From positions 21,496-85,495 of the forward strand of contig JARLHU010000234.1 in NCBI GenBank assembly GCA_031292095.1: a DNA stretch of 64,000 nucleotides, in the 5' to 3' direction. The stretch's first letter is position 1. The number at the start of each line of letters is the position of its first letter. The DNA is from Desulfosporosinus sp. Its GTDB lineage: Bacteria; Bacillota; Desulfitobacteriia; Desulfitobacteriales; Desulfitobacteriaceae. The translations under genes and the position numbers were made by a program. The notes beneath the pieces are model-generated. The model ran no database searches, was not told the DNA's origin, and saw nothing but the letters and a program-made list of their open reading frames with translations. Below are positions 30,114 through 40,630 of the stretch, in pieces.

Positions 30114-30449
30114 ATGAGCATTCAGCCAATCGCCCCTATTATGCCCCTCGGGGCCTTGTCTCCGATTACCCCGACTAGCCTCGAAAGTACGCCAAACAGC
30201 AGTTCTGGATCTGGAACTCAAAAGGCGACGACGGATTTTTCTAAGTTTCTGAACGATGCCTTAGGCCAAGTCGATGCTTTACAAACGAATGCCGATGCTG
30301 CGAGTCTGCAGTTAGCGACTGGTAAGGTACAAGATATGTCTGCGGTGATGGTGGCGTTAGAAAAAGCAAGTATGTCGTTATCGTTGACTGTATCCGTACG
30401 CGATAAAGTGTTAGATGCTTATAATCAAGTAATGCGTATGCAAATGTAA
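30114..30449 (+). CDS. fliE: Flagellar hook-basal body complex protein FliE
   Basis: DFSKFLNDALGQVDALQTNADAASLQLATGK...VMVALEKASMSLSLTVSVRDKVLDAYNQVMRMQM. Confidence 0.95.
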   Translation: MSIQPIAPIMPLGALSPITPTSLESTPNSSSGSGTQKATTDFSKFLNDALGQVDALQTNADAASLQLATGKVQDMSAVMVALEKASMSLSLTVSVRDKVLDAYNQVMRMQM

Positions 30450-30451
30450 CT

Positions 30452-30553
30452 CGATGCACGAATGCACGATACACGAGGTCCGATGTTTGATGTTTCAAAC
30501 GTTCGCTAGCGAACGTCTCAATTCGTGCATCGTGCATCGAACTTCGTGCCTCG
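30452..30553. repeat. Heptamer inverted repeat, fliE-fliF intergenic
   Basis: CGATGCA-CGAATGCA-CGATACA-CGAGGTC-CGATGTT-TGATGTT, central palindrome ACGTTCGCTAGCGAACGT, 3' arm reverse complement CGAGGCA-CGAAGTT-CGATGCA-CGATGCA. Confidence 0.85.
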
Positions 30554-30574
30554 AAAGAAGGGAGGAGCAACAAA

Positions 30575-32167
30575 ATGGACTTTTCTTGGGCCGGAATTCA
30601 GAATTCGGTAAAAACATTCTGGAACAAGCTTTCTCGCCCACAGAAAATAATTACGGTTATTGCTCCTCTTTTGGTGGCTGTTGCGTTATTTTCCTTGATC
30701 ACTTGGGCGGGCACCCCACAATATGTTGCGATTTTTACAAAACTTAGTGATGCGGACGCGGCTGCCATCATGACCAAACTGAAAGACTTAAAAGCAGATT
30801 ATAAATTGGCGGATAATGGATCGACCATTATGGTGCCTCAACAGTCCTCCGCAGATATCCGTTTACAGCTGGCCAGTGCCGGGCTTCCTCAAGCCAGTAA
30901 ATTCAGTTTCGATAGTTTAAATACGATGCATCTGGGGGAAACGGATTCTGATCGCAAATTGCGTTATGTTCTCGGGTTGCAGAACGAATTAGAAGATACC
31001 TTAAAAGTGTTGAACGGTGTGCAGGATGCGCACGTGAATATCGTGATGCCTGACCAGTCACTATTTGTCGATAGCCAAAAACCAGCAACAGCGGCAGTGA
31101 CCTTGAAACTCATCCCGGGGACAAAACTCGGAGATGACCAGGTACGCGCGATTGCTAATCTGATGGCAGGATCGGTAGAAGGACTGCAAATGGAGAATGT
31201 GACGATTGTAGATACCAACGGCAATGTTTTATCCGATGTTTTGGGAAAAAGCGGGGATTCCCAACATATGACTGGGACTCAATATCAGCTTCAACAAACC
31301 GTCGAAGAGGACACTCGGAAATCGGTTCAGAGTATGTTAGATCGAGTTTTGGGTTCGGGCAAGACCGTCGTCCGAATCAGTGCGGTGCTGGATTTTGATC
31401 AAATAAAACGGACAAAACAGACCAATGGACCCGGTGCTGTGGTGAGTGAACAGAGTTCCACTGAAAATACCACTAATAGTACGGCAGCTGGAGGAACACC
31501 GGGAGTGGCGGCGAATAAGACCCCGACGTACCCAACTGTGACCCCGGCGGTGAATTCGACTTCCACAAAGGGAAGTGCTACCAAAAACTATCAGGTGGAC
31601 ACCACGCAGGAGGAACAAGTGGTAAGCCCCGGCGCTATAAAACATCTTTCCGTGTCGGTTATGGCGGATGGCGACACTATTACTCAAGCCCAGCTTGCTC
31701 AAATTCAAGCGATCGTGGCTTCTGCAGCCGGTGTGGATTCAACTCGGGGGGATCAAATTCAAGTTGCCGCTATTCCGTTTAACAAAACAGAGCTGCAGCA
31801 AGAAAAGGCTGCGATGGATAGTGCCGCCCAGCGACAACAATTGGTTAGTTATGTGGAAATAGGATGTGCCGCTTTGTTTGGGTTAGTGCTTTTGCTGGCC
31901 GTTTTACGTAGTCGTTCACAGAAAGTTCGCACGAAAAGAGTGTTGGAAATGAACGATTCGCAGCCGGTAACGGCGGCCACGGCAGAACTGCTCATGTCGC
32001 AACAGTTGGCTGAGCAAGAGGCAAAGGCGAAACTTGCTCGGAAGAGCACAAAGTCGCTTGAGCAAATCCAAAAGGAACAGACCCAGGAGTCTGTCGAACT
32101 TTATTCGCGTGATAAACCAGAAGAAGTGGCTCGTTTAGTGAAATCATGGCTATCGGAGGAGAGTTAG
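30575..32167 (+). CDS. fliF: Flagellar M-ring protein FliF
   Basis: TM plus YscJ-like domain; YVLGLQNELEDTLKVLNGVQDAHVNIVMPD; C-terminal VARLVKSWLSEES. Confidence 0.95.
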   Translation: MDFSWAGIQNSVKTFWNKLSRPQKIITVIAPLLVAVALFSLITWAGTPQYVAIFTKLSDADAAAIMTKLKDLKADYKLADNGSTIMVPQQSSADIRLQLASAGLPQASKFSFDSLNTMHLGETDSDRKLRYVLGLQNELEDTLKVLNGVQDAHVNIVMPDQSLFVDSQKPATAAVTLKLIPGTKLGDDQVRAIANLMAGSVEGLQMENVTIVDTNGNVLSDVLGKSGDSQHMTGTQYQLQQTVEEDTRKSVQSMLDRVLGSGKTVVRISAVLDFDQIKRTKQTNGPGAVVSEQSSTENTTNSTAAGGTPGVAANKTPTYPTVTPAVNSTSTKGSATKNYQVDTTQEEQVVSPGAIKHLSVSVMADGDTITQAQLAQIQAIVASAAGVDSTRGDQIQVAAIPFNKTELQQEKAAMDSAAQRQQLVSYVEIGCAALFGLVLLLAVLRSRSQKVRTKRVLEMNDSQPVTAATAELLMSQQLAEQEAKAKLARKSTKSLEQIQKEQTQESVELYSRDKPEEVARLVKSWLSEES

Positions 32168-33172
32168 ATGGCGCAAGCATTAACTGGACTGCAAAAAGCG
32201 GCGATTTTAATGATTGCCTTGGGGGCGGAGAAATCAGCTCAGGTGGTTAAGCATTTGGGAGATGCAGAAATCGAGCAATTGACCTTAGAGATGGCCAATG
32301 TTCGTAAAATATCGCCGGAAAACCGCGATAATGTCGTGGAAGAATTTCATCAGATGTGCTTGGCGAATGAATATATCGCCCAGGGTGGGATTGATTACGC
32401 CCGGGAGGTGTTAGAACGAGCTCTAGGGGAGGCACGGGCCTTTGAGATTATTAACCGTCTAGCTATTTCCATGAAAATGAGGCCCTTCGAGCTTGTGCGT
32501 CGAACAGATCCTAAACAGCTGTTTTCTTTTATTCAGGGTGAACACCCGCAGACGATAGCGTTGATTATGACGCACCTGCCTGCTGATAAAGCTGCATCTC
32601 TGCTCGCTAGCCTTGCTCCCGAGCGACAGGCTGAGGTGGTAAAACGTATTGCGACGATGGGGCAGACTAGCCCAGAAGTACTTAAGCAGATTGAGAAAGT
32701 TTTAGAGCACAAGATCACGAGTCTAGCTCCAACTGATTACACGACCTCGGGTGGGATTCAAAGTATTGTGGACCTCCTTAACTCGGCGGATGCTAGTACG
32801 GTTAAAGTGGTCATGGATGCCTTAGATATGGAAGATCCTGAGTTGGCGGAGCAGATCAGGCAGCAGATGTTTGTTTTCAAAGACATCGTTTTGTTGGATG
32901 ATCGCAGCATTCAGTTGGTTTTGCGCGAAGTAGCTACCAAGGACTTAAGCTTGGCGCTTAAAGGGGCAAATAATGAAGTCGCATTAAAGATTCAGTCCAA
33001 TATGTCCACGCGGGCTGCGCAGATGCTTAAAGACGATATGGAATTCATGGGGCCGGTGCGCTTGCGTGATGTAGAGGAGGCTCAGCAACGTATTGTGAAG
33101 GTGATCCGTAAGCTTGAAGAGGCTGGTGCGTTAGTCATCTCGAGAGGGGGGAGTGATGAGATTGTCTATTAA
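32168..33172 (+). CDS. fliG: Flagellar motor switch protein FliG
   Basis: LTGLQKAAILMIALGAEKSAQVVKHL...EHPQTIALIMTHL...DIVLLDDRSIQLVLREV. Confidence 0.97.
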   Translation: MAQALTGLQKAAILMIALGAEKSAQVVKHLGDAEIEQLTLEMANVRKISPENRDNVVEEFHQMCLANEYIAQGGIDYAREVLERALGEARAFEIINRLAISMKMRPFELVRRTDPKQLFSFIQGEHPQTIALIMTHLPADKAASLLASLAPERQAEVVKRIATMGQTSPEVLKQIEKVLEHKITSLAPTDYTTSGGIQSIVDLLNSADASTVKVVMDALDMEDPELAEQIRQQMFVFKDIVLLDDRSIQLVLREVATKDLSLALKGANNEVALKIQSNMSTRAAQMLKDDMEFMGPVRLRDVEEAQQRIVKVIRKLEEAGALVISRGGSDEIVY

Positions 33173-33971
33173 CGGACGCGTTGTTAAAAGTTACGATGTT
33201 GAGGTGCTAACGCCGCGGATCTTGGAAGCGGACTGCAAAGCTTGCTTTCAAGGTTCAGATGCTTATTTGTCAGTTATAACTGGCGAGGAAGAGCTGTCTC
33301 CAAGATCGGATCACTTCAGTGAGGTGATGCTCTCGGCTCTCGAGATAGAGGCCACGGAGAAAGCGGCATTGATCCTAGTGGCGGCTGAAACCAGTGCTCA
33401 GGAGATCCGTGGGCAGGCTCAAGCTGACTCGGAGCGGCTACGTCAGGAGGTGATCCAGACGGCGCAAGCTGAGGTTTATCCCGTAGCTGAGGCCAAGGGC
33501 TATCAAGCAGGTCTTGAGGCGGGAGAAGCGGAGGGAAACCGTTTGACTCTCAGTGCTAACCAACTCTTCCAATTGGCGCAACGGGCAGTGCAAGAGGAAT
33601 ATGCCAAAGTGGATGAAGCCTTACTTACTTTGGCGATAAAAATTGCTGAGCGCTTGGTTCGCTCCAGCTTGGCCGTTGATCCCCAACGTTTGGGAGCTAT
33701 CATCCAGGCTCTTTCCCTGCTGCCGCAAGATAGGGAGGGCTGGAGGTTGCATGTAGCGTCTGAGGATGCTCTTTGGTTGAAGGAGAATCCTCCGCCTTGT
33801 CCGTGGGTTGTGGATGAGTCGCTGAGTGCTGGGGATTGTTTCCTAGAGTGTTCGGAGGGTATTTTTGATGCTCGTCTCGAGTCTCAATTAGATAAAATTG
33901 AACACATTTTACGAGAGGAGCTCGAACATGGGGGCTTGGAACCTATTGACTCAACTGGTGGAACAGATTGA
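33153..33971 (+). CDS. fliH: Flagellar assembly protein FliH
   Basis: Position between fliG and fliI; EALLTLAIKIAERLVRSSLAVDPQRLGAIIQ. Confidence 0.88.
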   Translation: MMRLSINGRVVKSYDVEVLTPRILEADCKACFQGSDAYLSVITGEEELSPRSDHFSEVMLSALEIEATEKAALILVAAETSAQEIRGQAQADSERLRQEVIQTAQAEVYPVAEAKGYQAGLEAGEAEGNRLTLSANQLFQLAQRAVQEEYAKVDEALLTLAIKIAERLVRSSLAVDPQRLGAIIQALSLLPQDREGWRLHVASEDALWLKENPPPCPWVVDESLSAGDCFLECSEGIFDARLESQLDKIEHILREELEHGGLEPIDSTGGTD

Positions 33972-35232
33972 ACCGATTTCGGCTCAGGGAAGGGTTGCGA
34001 AGATTGTTGGGTTGATGGTCGAAGCGACTGGTCCACGAGCGAGTGTTGGAGAATATTGCCATATCATCTCGCGAGATGGACGGGCGCTACCGGCCGAAGT
34101 GGTTGGCTTTCGGGATTTCACCACCTTGCTCATGCCGTTAGGAGAGCTCGAAGGAATCGCACCCGGAGATCGTGTCATTCCACAGAGTCAAAAGCTGGCC
34201 GTGCCTGTAGGTCCGGGTTTACTGGGACGGATTCTTGATGGACTGGGACACCCTATGGATGGTCGCCCTCTGCAGACGGAAACAGCGTACCCTCTGCAAA
34301 ATTCACCCCCGAATGCCTTATTGCGTCCACGAATTCGAGATGTGCTGAGTGTGGGTGTTCGAACAATCGATGGGATTCTTACCATTGGTCGAGGTCAACG
34401 GATGGGAATCTTCGCTGGCTCGGGAGTGGGCAAGAGCACCTTGCTGGGAATGATGGCCCGCAACACTGTGGCTGAGGTCAGCGTGATTGCTTTAGTTGGG
34501 GAGCGGGGGCGAGAATTACGTGACTTTATTGAAAAGGATTTGGGTCCTGAGGGTTTAGCTCGTTCTGTCATCATCGTGGCGACGTCGGATCAGCCTGCCT
34601 TGGTGCGCTTAAAGGCAGCTTTTACAGCGACAGCGATTGCCGAATATTTCCGGGACCAAGGTAAGAATGTGCTACTAATGATGGATTCCGTGACTCGTTT
34701 TGCCATGGCTCAGAGGGAGGTGGGCCTGACGGTTGGTGAACCTCCGGCGACCCGGGGATACCCACCCTCAGTTTTCGCTCTTTTGCCGAAACTATTGGAA
34801 CGTTCTGGCATGGCAGGGACGGGAAGTATTACCGGCATCTACACCGTGTTAGTGGACGGGGATGATCATAATGAGCCGATCGCGGATTCGGTTCGTGGAA
34901 TTCTTGATGGTCATATTGTTTTGACTCGGGAGCTGGCCATGCAAAATCAGTTTCCTGCTATAGATATTTTACAATCGGTCAGCCGGGTTATGAACGATGT
35001 GGTCAGTTTCGATCACAAAGAGTGGGCGGGTATAGTGCGCGGCCATATTGCGATTTACCGTAATGCCAAGGATTTGATCGATATTGGGGCTTATACCCCG
35101 GGAAGTAATGCAAAAATTGATGCTGCTATTCTGCATATGGACAGTATCCTGGAGTTTGTTCGGCAAAGGGTGGAAGAACGAGTAGAGTTTGGAGAGATGC
35201 TTAAACAGTTGCAGGGGATCATTACGTCATAG
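33928..35232 (+). CDS. fliI: Flagellum-specific ATPase FliI
   Basis: GIFAGSGVGKSTLLGMMARN Walker A; MDSVTRFAMAQREVGL; start at MGAWNLL. Confidence 0.96.
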   Translation: MGAWNLLTQLVEQIEPISAQGRVAKIVGLMVEATGPRASVGEYCHIISRDGRALPAEVVGFRDFTTLLMPLGELEGIAPGDRVIPQSQKLAVPVGPGLLGRILDGLGHPMDGRPLQTETAYPLQNSPPNALLRPRIRDVLSVGVRTIDGILTIGRGQRMGIFAGSGVGKSTLLGMMARNTVAEVSVIALVGERGRELRDFIEKDLGPEGLARSVIIVATSDQPALVRLKAAFTATAIAEYFRDQGKNVLLMMDSVTRFAMAQREVGLTVGEPPATRGYPPSVFALLPKLLERSGMAGTGSITGIYTVLVDGDDHNEPIADSVRGILDGHIVLTRELAMQNQFPAIDILQSVSRVMNDVVSFDHKEWAGIVRGHIAIYRNAKDLIDIGAYTPGSNAKIDAAILHMDSILEFVRQRVEERVEFGEMLKQLQGIITS

Positions 35233-35247
35233 TAGGGAGTGGTGACA

Positions 35248-35703
35248 ATGGCCCGGTTTCTGTTCCGGTTGGAGGCAAGTCTACGGTTGGCGGAACAGGC
35301 TTTGGAAACGGTACAGCGTAAGTTCGCCCAAGAAGTGCAGCGTTGGCAAACCAGTGTTCAAGCCTGCGTGCTTCAAGAAGTACATTTGCAGGAGGCTCAA
35401 GAGGGGCAACGGGATGCGGGTCGACTTCGACCTGAAGCACTGGGAAGTTGGCAAATCTTTGCTTTAGATCAACATGGTCGACTGCTGCAATGTGAAGCAG
35501 AGCGGCGGGCACAAGAGGTGATTATGGAGCAAACTCGACAGGATTTAGGGGATGCCCATCGAGAGGTCGAGAAGTTTCGGCGCCTTAAAGAAAAACAGGT
35601 CAAGGCCTTTAGGGTAGCTGAATTACAGAAGGAACAGAAGATCATGGATGAAACGGGTCAGATTCTCCATTGGCGTCAGAAAGATCAATCCCTACAGAAT
35701 TGA
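35248..35703 (+). CDS. fliJ: Flagellar FliJ protein
   Basis: FRLEASLRLAEQALETVQRKFAQE coiled coil; follows fliI. Confidence 0.85.
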   Translation: MARFLFRLEASLRLAEQALETVQRKFAQEVQRWQTSVQACVLQEVHLQEAQEGQRDAGRLRPEALGSWQIFALDQHGRLLQCEAERRAQEVIMEQTRQDLGDAHREVEKFRRLKEKQVKAFRVAELQKEQKIMDETGQILHWRQKDQSLQN

Positions 35704-35718
35704 TGAAAGGGCGAACTT

Positions 35719-35934
35719 ATGATATATGTTACGCGCTTAAACGGCAAAATTTTTGCCTTGAATTGTGATTTAATCGAAATGATGGAAGAAACTCCCGATA
35801 CCGTCATTACGTTTACGGGTGGGAACAAATACGTGGTGTCAGAACCCATCGAGGTTCTCATTGAAAGGGTTGCTGAGTTTCGGCGACGCTGTGGTCAGAT
35901 TTACAAAGTGGAGGAGGATAAATCAGATAGATGA
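35719..35934 (+). CDS. flbD: Flagellar FlbD family protein
   Basis: MIYVTRLNGKIFALNCDLIEMMEETPDTVITFTGGNKYVVSE. Confidence 0.93.
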   Translation: MIYVTRLNGKIFALNCDLIEMMEETPDTVITFTGGNKYVVSEPIEVLIERVAEFRRRCGQIYKVEEDKSDR

Positions 35935-36374
35935 AATTGAAGATAAATCTGAAAACCCTGATGCCTGTGATTTTAGCTCTATTAGTTGGCTTGGTGCTCG
36001 GCGTGGGTGGATTAATGGGGGTTCAAAAGTTTATTTATCCAGCTTCCAGCACACAGGCCGTAAATGTCAGCCAACCAAAAATAGTCGGACCGTTGGTGGA
36101 CCTTGGCGAGTTTACGGTGAATTTACAAGGGGGGTCTTTTCTCAAGACGACTCTGACAGTTGAAGGGACGGATGCGAAATCAGACGTTCTTTTGAAGGCG
36201 AAGGTCGCGTTTATGAAGGACAAAGTCAATTCGGTTTTATCAAACAAATCCTTAGTGGATGTACAAACTCCGGCTGCCCGGGAAAAATTACGCAAGGAAT
36301 TAATCAATAGCCTCAATGAAGTAGCGGATAATAAAATCTCGGATGTGTTATTTATGGCCATGGTCTACCAGTAA
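35931..36374 (+). CDS. fliL: Flagellar basal body-associated protein FliL
   Basis: One N-terminal TM; LVDLGEFTVNLQGGSFLKTTLTVEG. Confidence 0.9.
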   Translation: MKLKINLKTLMPVILALLVGLVLGVGGLMGVQKFIYPASSTQAVNVSQPKIVGPLVDLGEFTVNLQGGSFLKTTLTVEGTDAKSDVLLKAKVAFMKDKVNSVLSNKSLVDVQTPAAREKLRKELINSLNEVADNKISDVLFMAMVYQ

Positions 36375-36509
36375 CGATATTCGATGTTCGAAGATCGTGG
36401 TTCGAATAATAACGGACAACGGACGCGAGATTGTGTATGTAGTTTGAAATACCCGAATACCGAGTAGTGGTTCTTAAATCGAACATCGAACCACGAACAT
36501 CGATTATCG
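36375..36509. repeat. Heptamer inverted repeat, fliL-fliM intergenic
   Basis: CGATATT-CGATGTT-CGAAGAT-CGTGGTT-CGAATAA and reverse complement of 3' arm CGATAAT-CGATGTT-CGTGGTT-CGATGTT-CGA; starts at the base after the fliL stop. Confidence 0.88.
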
Positions 36510-36528
36510 ATTAGAGAGGGGGGATTCG

Positions 36529-37530
36529 ATGGGAGACGTTTTGTCTCAAGCTGAAATTGACGCTCTACTCAATGCGCTGTCTGATGAACATGAAGAGACG
36601 GTGGAAATCAGAACCACCCTGATTCAGAAGCGCATTAGAATGTACGATTTTAAACGCCCAAATAAGTTTTCCAAAGATCAGATTAACTCCCTCCAAAACA
36701 TTCACGAAAGTCTTTGTCGTGGGTTGACAAATTACCTTTCCGGGCATTTGCACGCAGTCATAGAATCTAAAGTTCTCTCTGTTGAACAAATTACGTATGA
36801 TGAATTCATTCGTTCCCAACCGAATCCTACCGTTATAGGACTTTTTTCATTACATCCGTTGGAGGGGACCGTGTTAATGGAGGTGAGCCCAACGTTAGCG
36901 TTCACCATTGTGGATCGTTTATTGGGGGGGAATGGGCAAGGACAAAATTCGGAAAAAAATCGAGATTTGACAGAAATTGAAAGAGCAATTATCGAACATC
37001 GTCTGATCCAAATCATTGAACTCATTAAAGAGGCGTGGGCAGAGATTTATGAACTTAAACCGCAGTTTGTCTCAATGGAAACGAATCCACTATTTTCGCA
37101 AATTGTAGCTCCTAACGAAATGATTCTGCTCATCACTCTGGAAGTAAGCATCGGTCAGGCGATCGGGATGATCCATCTTTGCATTCCCTATCTCGTCTTG
37201 GAGCCTATTTTGGATAAGTTAAGTACGTATTTTCGCTTTTCCACTCAGGGGAAGGTTGTCACACCAGAGCAGGTGCAAGCGATTCGGGAAAAAATAGAAT
37301 GGGCAAAGGTGGATATGGTGGCGTTTTTAGGGCACTCGGAAATCTCGGTACGAGACCTTCTCGACTTAGCTAAGGGAGATGTAATTCCGCTCAACCAATC
37401 GGTTAATGATCCACTCCCGATCTATGTGGGTGAATTTATGAAATTTAAGTCTATACCAGGACTACATGGAGACCATCATGCCGTACAGATCACAGAAATA
37501 GTAAAGGGAGGAGGGGGACAAGATAGCTAA
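36529..37530 (+). CDS. fliM: Flagellar motor switch protein FliM
   Basis: VLSQAEIDALLNALS; MYDFKRPNKFSKDQINSLQNIHESLCRGL. Confidence 0.96.
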   Translation: MGDVLSQAEIDALLNALSDEHEETVEIRTTLIQKRIRMYDFKRPNKFSKDQINSLQNIHESLCRGLTNYLSGHLHAVIESKVLSVEQITYDEFIRSQPNPTVIGLFSLHPLEGTVLMEVSPTLAFTIVDRLLGGNGQGQNSEKNRDLTEIERAIIEHRLIQIIELIKEAWAEIYELKPQFVSMETNPLFSQIVAPNEMILLITLEVSIGQAIGMIHLCIPYLVLEPILDKLSTYFRFSTQGKVVTPEQVQAIREKIEWAKVDMVAFLGHSEISVRDLLDLAKGDVIPLNQSVNDPLPIYVGEFMKFKSIPGLHGDHHAVQITEIVKGGGGQDS

Positions 37531-37534
37531 CGGA

Positions 37535-38722
37535 ATGCTCTCCCAGCAAGAGATTGACGAGTTGCTGCGAGGTACACTAGAACCAGACCTGGAGACATCG
37601 TCCCAGGAGAATCTTTTAGATGAGATTGAAAGAGATACCCTTGGAGAAATTGCTAATATTTCAATGGGCACCGCGGCAACGACGTTATCTCAGCTTTTAG
37701 GTAAGAAAGTGGATATTACCACGCCGAAAGTTGACTTAACGACCTCGGAACAGATTCGCAAGGATTATCCGATCCCTTCCGTTATTTGTGATGTCAAATA
37801 CAAAGCAGGGATTGAAGGCTCAAACCTTTTGATTCTTTCCCAGCGAGACGGTTCGGTTATTGTGGACTTGATGATGGGGGGGGACGGTAAAAACCCGTCC
37901 CCAGAACTCTCTGAGCTTCAGATTAGTGGGATTTCTGAGGCTATGAACCAGATGATGGGGTCAGCGGCCACCTCCATGTCGACCATGTTTCAAACTAAGG
38001 TCGATATTACTCCACCTGATTTAGTGCTCAATGATTTGGCAGATGGGCGAGATATCATTCAAGAGTTCCTTTCACCGGATGAGCCCCTTGTGCAGATCTC
38101 CTTTCGGATGATCGTAGAGGACGTTATAGACAGTATTCTGGTGCAAGTGCTCCCGTTGAGTGTTGCTAAAGGGATGGTCAACAAGTTGATGAGTGTGATG
38201 AACGGTGGGTCTGAGGTAGCTCCGGCAGCACAAGCGACTCCCACTTATCAGTCGCCTCCACCGCCGATAGCGATGCCTTATCAAACTCAACCACCTTCAC
38301 CACCTGCTTCTTATGACGCACCGCCCTATACGATGCCAAGCGGCTATCCCCCTTATGGGATAGCACCGGGCAATACTCAAGGCAATACTCAAGCCAGAAC
38401 GCAGATGCCAGTTCAACCTGCCCAGTTTGCACCGCTCCAATTCGGACAGCCCCTGACCCAGCCGGATAATCTCAATTTGATTTTAGACGTTCCTTTACAA
38501 ATCAGTGTAGAATTGGGCCGCGCCAAAAAAACCATTAGAGAAATTTTAGAAATGGGCCCTGGGTCAATCATTGAACTGGATCGCCTAGCCGGTGAATCGG
38601 TGGATATGATTGTTAATGGCAAATTGATCGCCAAATGTGAGGTTGTTGTCATTAATGAGACGTTTGGGATTCGGGTGACAGATATTATTAATCCGGTAGA
38701 ACGGATGAATTCATTGAGATAG
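37535..38722 (+). CDS. fliY: Flagellar motor switch phosphatase FliY
   Basis: CheC-like DTLGEIANISMGTAATTLSQLL; Pro/Gln-rich linker; C-terminal FliN LDVPLQISVELGRAKKTIREILEMGPGSIIELDRLAGE. Confidence 0.95.
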   Translation: MLSQQEIDELLRGTLEPDLETSSQENLLDEIERDTLGEIANISMGTAATTLSQLLGKKVDITTPKVDLTTSEQIRKDYPIPSVICDVKYKAGIEGSNLLILSQRDGSVIVDLMMGGDGKNPSPELSELQISGISEAMNQMMGSAATSMSTMFQTKVDITPPDLVLNDLADGRDIIQEFLSPDEPLVQISFRMIVEDVIDSILVQVLPLSVAKGMVNKLMSVMNGGSEVAPAAQATPTYQSPPPPIAMPYQTQPPSPPASYDAPPYTMPSGYPPYGIAPGNTQGNTQARTQMPVQPAQFAPLQFGQPLTQPDNLNLILDVPLQISVELGRAKKTIREILEMGPGSIIELDRLAGESVDMIVNGKLIAKCEVVVINETFGIRVTDIINPVERMNSLR

Positions 38723-38736
38723 AGGAGGAGATTTAA

Positions 38737-39099
38737 GTGGCTGCTACTATAATGATTGTTGATGATGCTGCATTTATGCGTATGATGTTGAAGGACATCT
38801 TGACCAAGAATGGTTTTACCGTGATCGGTGAAGCGGAAAATGGTGCTGTGGCCCTGAAAAAGTATATGGAATTGCAACCAACCTTAACGATTATGGATAT
38901 CACCATGCCTGAGATGGATGGCCTACAAGCGGTCAAGGAAATTCGCAAGCGGGACGCACAAGCCCGAATAATTATGTGTAGTGCCATGGGCCAGCAATCA
39001 ATGGTTATTGAAGCGATTCAGTCTGGGGCTAAAGATTTTGTGGTCAAGCCTTTCCAAGCAGAAAGGGTGGTCGAGGCTGTGGCGAAGGCGTTGAAGTAG
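38737..39099 (+). CDS. cheY: Chemotaxis response regulator CheY
   Basis: TIMIVDDAAFMRMMLKDILTKNGF...MDITMPEMDGLQAVK...KPFQAERVVEAV. Confidence 0.95.
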   Translation: MAATIMIVDDAAFMRMMLKDILTKNGFTVIGEAENGAVALKKYMELQPTLTIMDITMPEMDGLQAVKEIRKRDAQARIIMCSAMGQQSMVIEAIQSGAKDFVVKPFQAERVVEAVAKALK

Positions 39100-39100
39100 T

Positions 39101-39571
39101 ATGAAGGATATAGAAGGGCAGCCCTTTCCTTCAGCTGGAGACGTGCCTGCTGTTGCGCACTCTGTTGCTTCGTGGTGGGGACTTTTCGGTATATTAGTGG
39201 TTTTTCTCATTATTTTGGCGGTATCTCTCTGGGTTATTCGACGACTCAACCGGGCTAACGAACGGAGCATGAATACACCATGGGCGAGGGTGCTTGACCG
39301 ACAAGTGTTAGGTGGTCAGCAAAGACTATATCTTGTCGAGATTGCTGGTCAATTACAGGTTCTGGGAGGATCGGATCATCACTTGTTGAAACTCAGTGAG
39401 ATCAATGACCCAACCGTTGCTGCCGAAATCTTAGAAGAGCTTACCCCTCGTCCCACGAAACGCGTCGGAGGACGGGCCAATAAAAGTCAAAAATTTTGGC
39501 ACCGCCCGTCTCGAGCAAACGATTCTTTTAATGAGGAACTGGAACGTTTGCTTAAGGAGGTTGAAAGATAG
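39101..39571 (+). CDS. fliO: Flagellar biosynthetic protein FliO
   Basis: One [42 protein letters not shown]. Confidence 0.9.
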   Translation: MKDIEGQPFPSAGDVPAVAHSVASWWGLFGILVVFLIILAVSLWVIRRLNRANERSMNTPWARVLDRQVLGGQQRLYLVEIAGQLQVLGGSDHHLLKLSEINDPTVAAEILEELTPRPTKRVGGRANKSQKFWHRPSRANDSFNEELERLLKEVER

Positions 39572-40338
39572 TGTCCCCTTCAAGCCGTTTAACGAAACTC
39601 TTCACAAGGGGGATACCCTTGGCGATGGTATTGGGGTGGGGGATATTGGCGAACCCTAGAACGGCTGGGGCAGCTGGCTTAACGTTAGATTTAGGAAACT
39701 CGCCGACGCAACAGACGAGTACCTCAGTGCAGATGCTAATGTTAATGACAGTATTGTCGATGGCCCCTGCCATTCTAATGATGATGACCTCCTTTACTCG
39801 TATTATTATTGTACTGTCTTTTGTACGCAATGCCCTGGGGACGCAACAGCTCCCTCCTAACCAGGTGCTGGTGGGTTTGGCCTTATTCCTTACTTTCTTT
39901 GTCATGGCTCCGACTTGGAACCAGATTAACACGGATGCAGTCCAGCCCTATATGAAGAATCAAATCACTCAGACTGAGGCCCTGAGCAAAGCGGAGGAAC
40001 CGCTGAGACTCTTTATGTTTAAGCAGACACGGGAAAAAGATCTGGAGCTTTTTGTAGGGTTGGCTAAAATGGAGCGGCCTAAAACCTATCATGATGTTCC
40101 GACGTATGTTCTTATACCCGCTTTTGTGATTAGCGAATTGAAGACGGCTTTTCAAATGGGATTTGCGATCTTCATTCCGTTTATCGTCATTGATATGATT
40201 GTATCGAGTACGCTTATGTCAGTAGGTATGATGATGCTTCCGCCTATGATGATCTCACTGCCCTTTAAATTACTGCTGTTTGTCCTTGTCGATGGTTGGC
40301 ATTTGGTGGTGCAGTCTTTAGTGACGAGCTTTCATTAG
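39571..40338 (+). CDS. fliP: Flagellar export protein FliP
   Basis: [52 protein letters not shown]. Confidence 0.97.
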   Translation: MSPSSRLTKLFTRGIPLAMVLGWGILANPRTAGAAGLTLDLGNSPTQQTSTSVQMLMLMTVLSMAPAILMMMTSFTRIIIVLSFVRNALGTQQLPPNQVLVGLALFLTFFVMAPTWNQINTDAVQPYMKNQITQTEALSKAEEPLRLFMFKQTREKDLELFVGLAKMERPKTYHDVPTYVLIPAFVISELKTAFQMGFAIFIPFIVIDMIVSSTLMSVGMMMLPPMMISLPFKLLLFVLVDGWHLVVQSLVTSFH

Positions 40339-40350
40339 AAGAAAGGGGGG

Positions 40351-40629
40351 ATGTGTATGAGTCAAAATCAGGTCGTATACATGGCCAGGGAGGCTATCGG
40401 AGCAGTATTTCTGGTGGGAGGGCCCATCCTCGGGGTGAGTTTGTTGGTGGGTCTACTGGTTAGTATCTTTCAAGCAATGACCCAAATTCAGGAGCAAACG
40501 CTTTCCTTTATTCCCAAAGTTGTCGCAGTAGTCGCTGTCCTATTGATACTGGGCCCGTGGATGCTCTCGGTTCTGACGGCTTATACTACAAATTTATTGA
40601 CCCAATTGGCAACGTTCGGAGGACTGTAG
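40351..40629 (+). CDS. fliQ: Flagellar export protein FliQ
   Basis: AREAIGAVFLVGGPILGVSLLVGLLVSIFQAMTQIQEQTLSFIPK. Confidence 0.96.
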   Translation: MCMSQNQVVYMAREAIGAVFLVGGPILGVSLLVGLLVSIFQAMTQIQEQTLSFIPKVVAVVAVLLILGPWMLSVLTAYTTNLLTQLATFGGL

Positions 40630-40630
40630 T

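Noticed and set aside
30454-30747. ORF of 97 aa overlapping fliF start
   Set aside because: Starts inside the heptamer repeat and then runs out of frame through fliF; fliF is clearly the real gene
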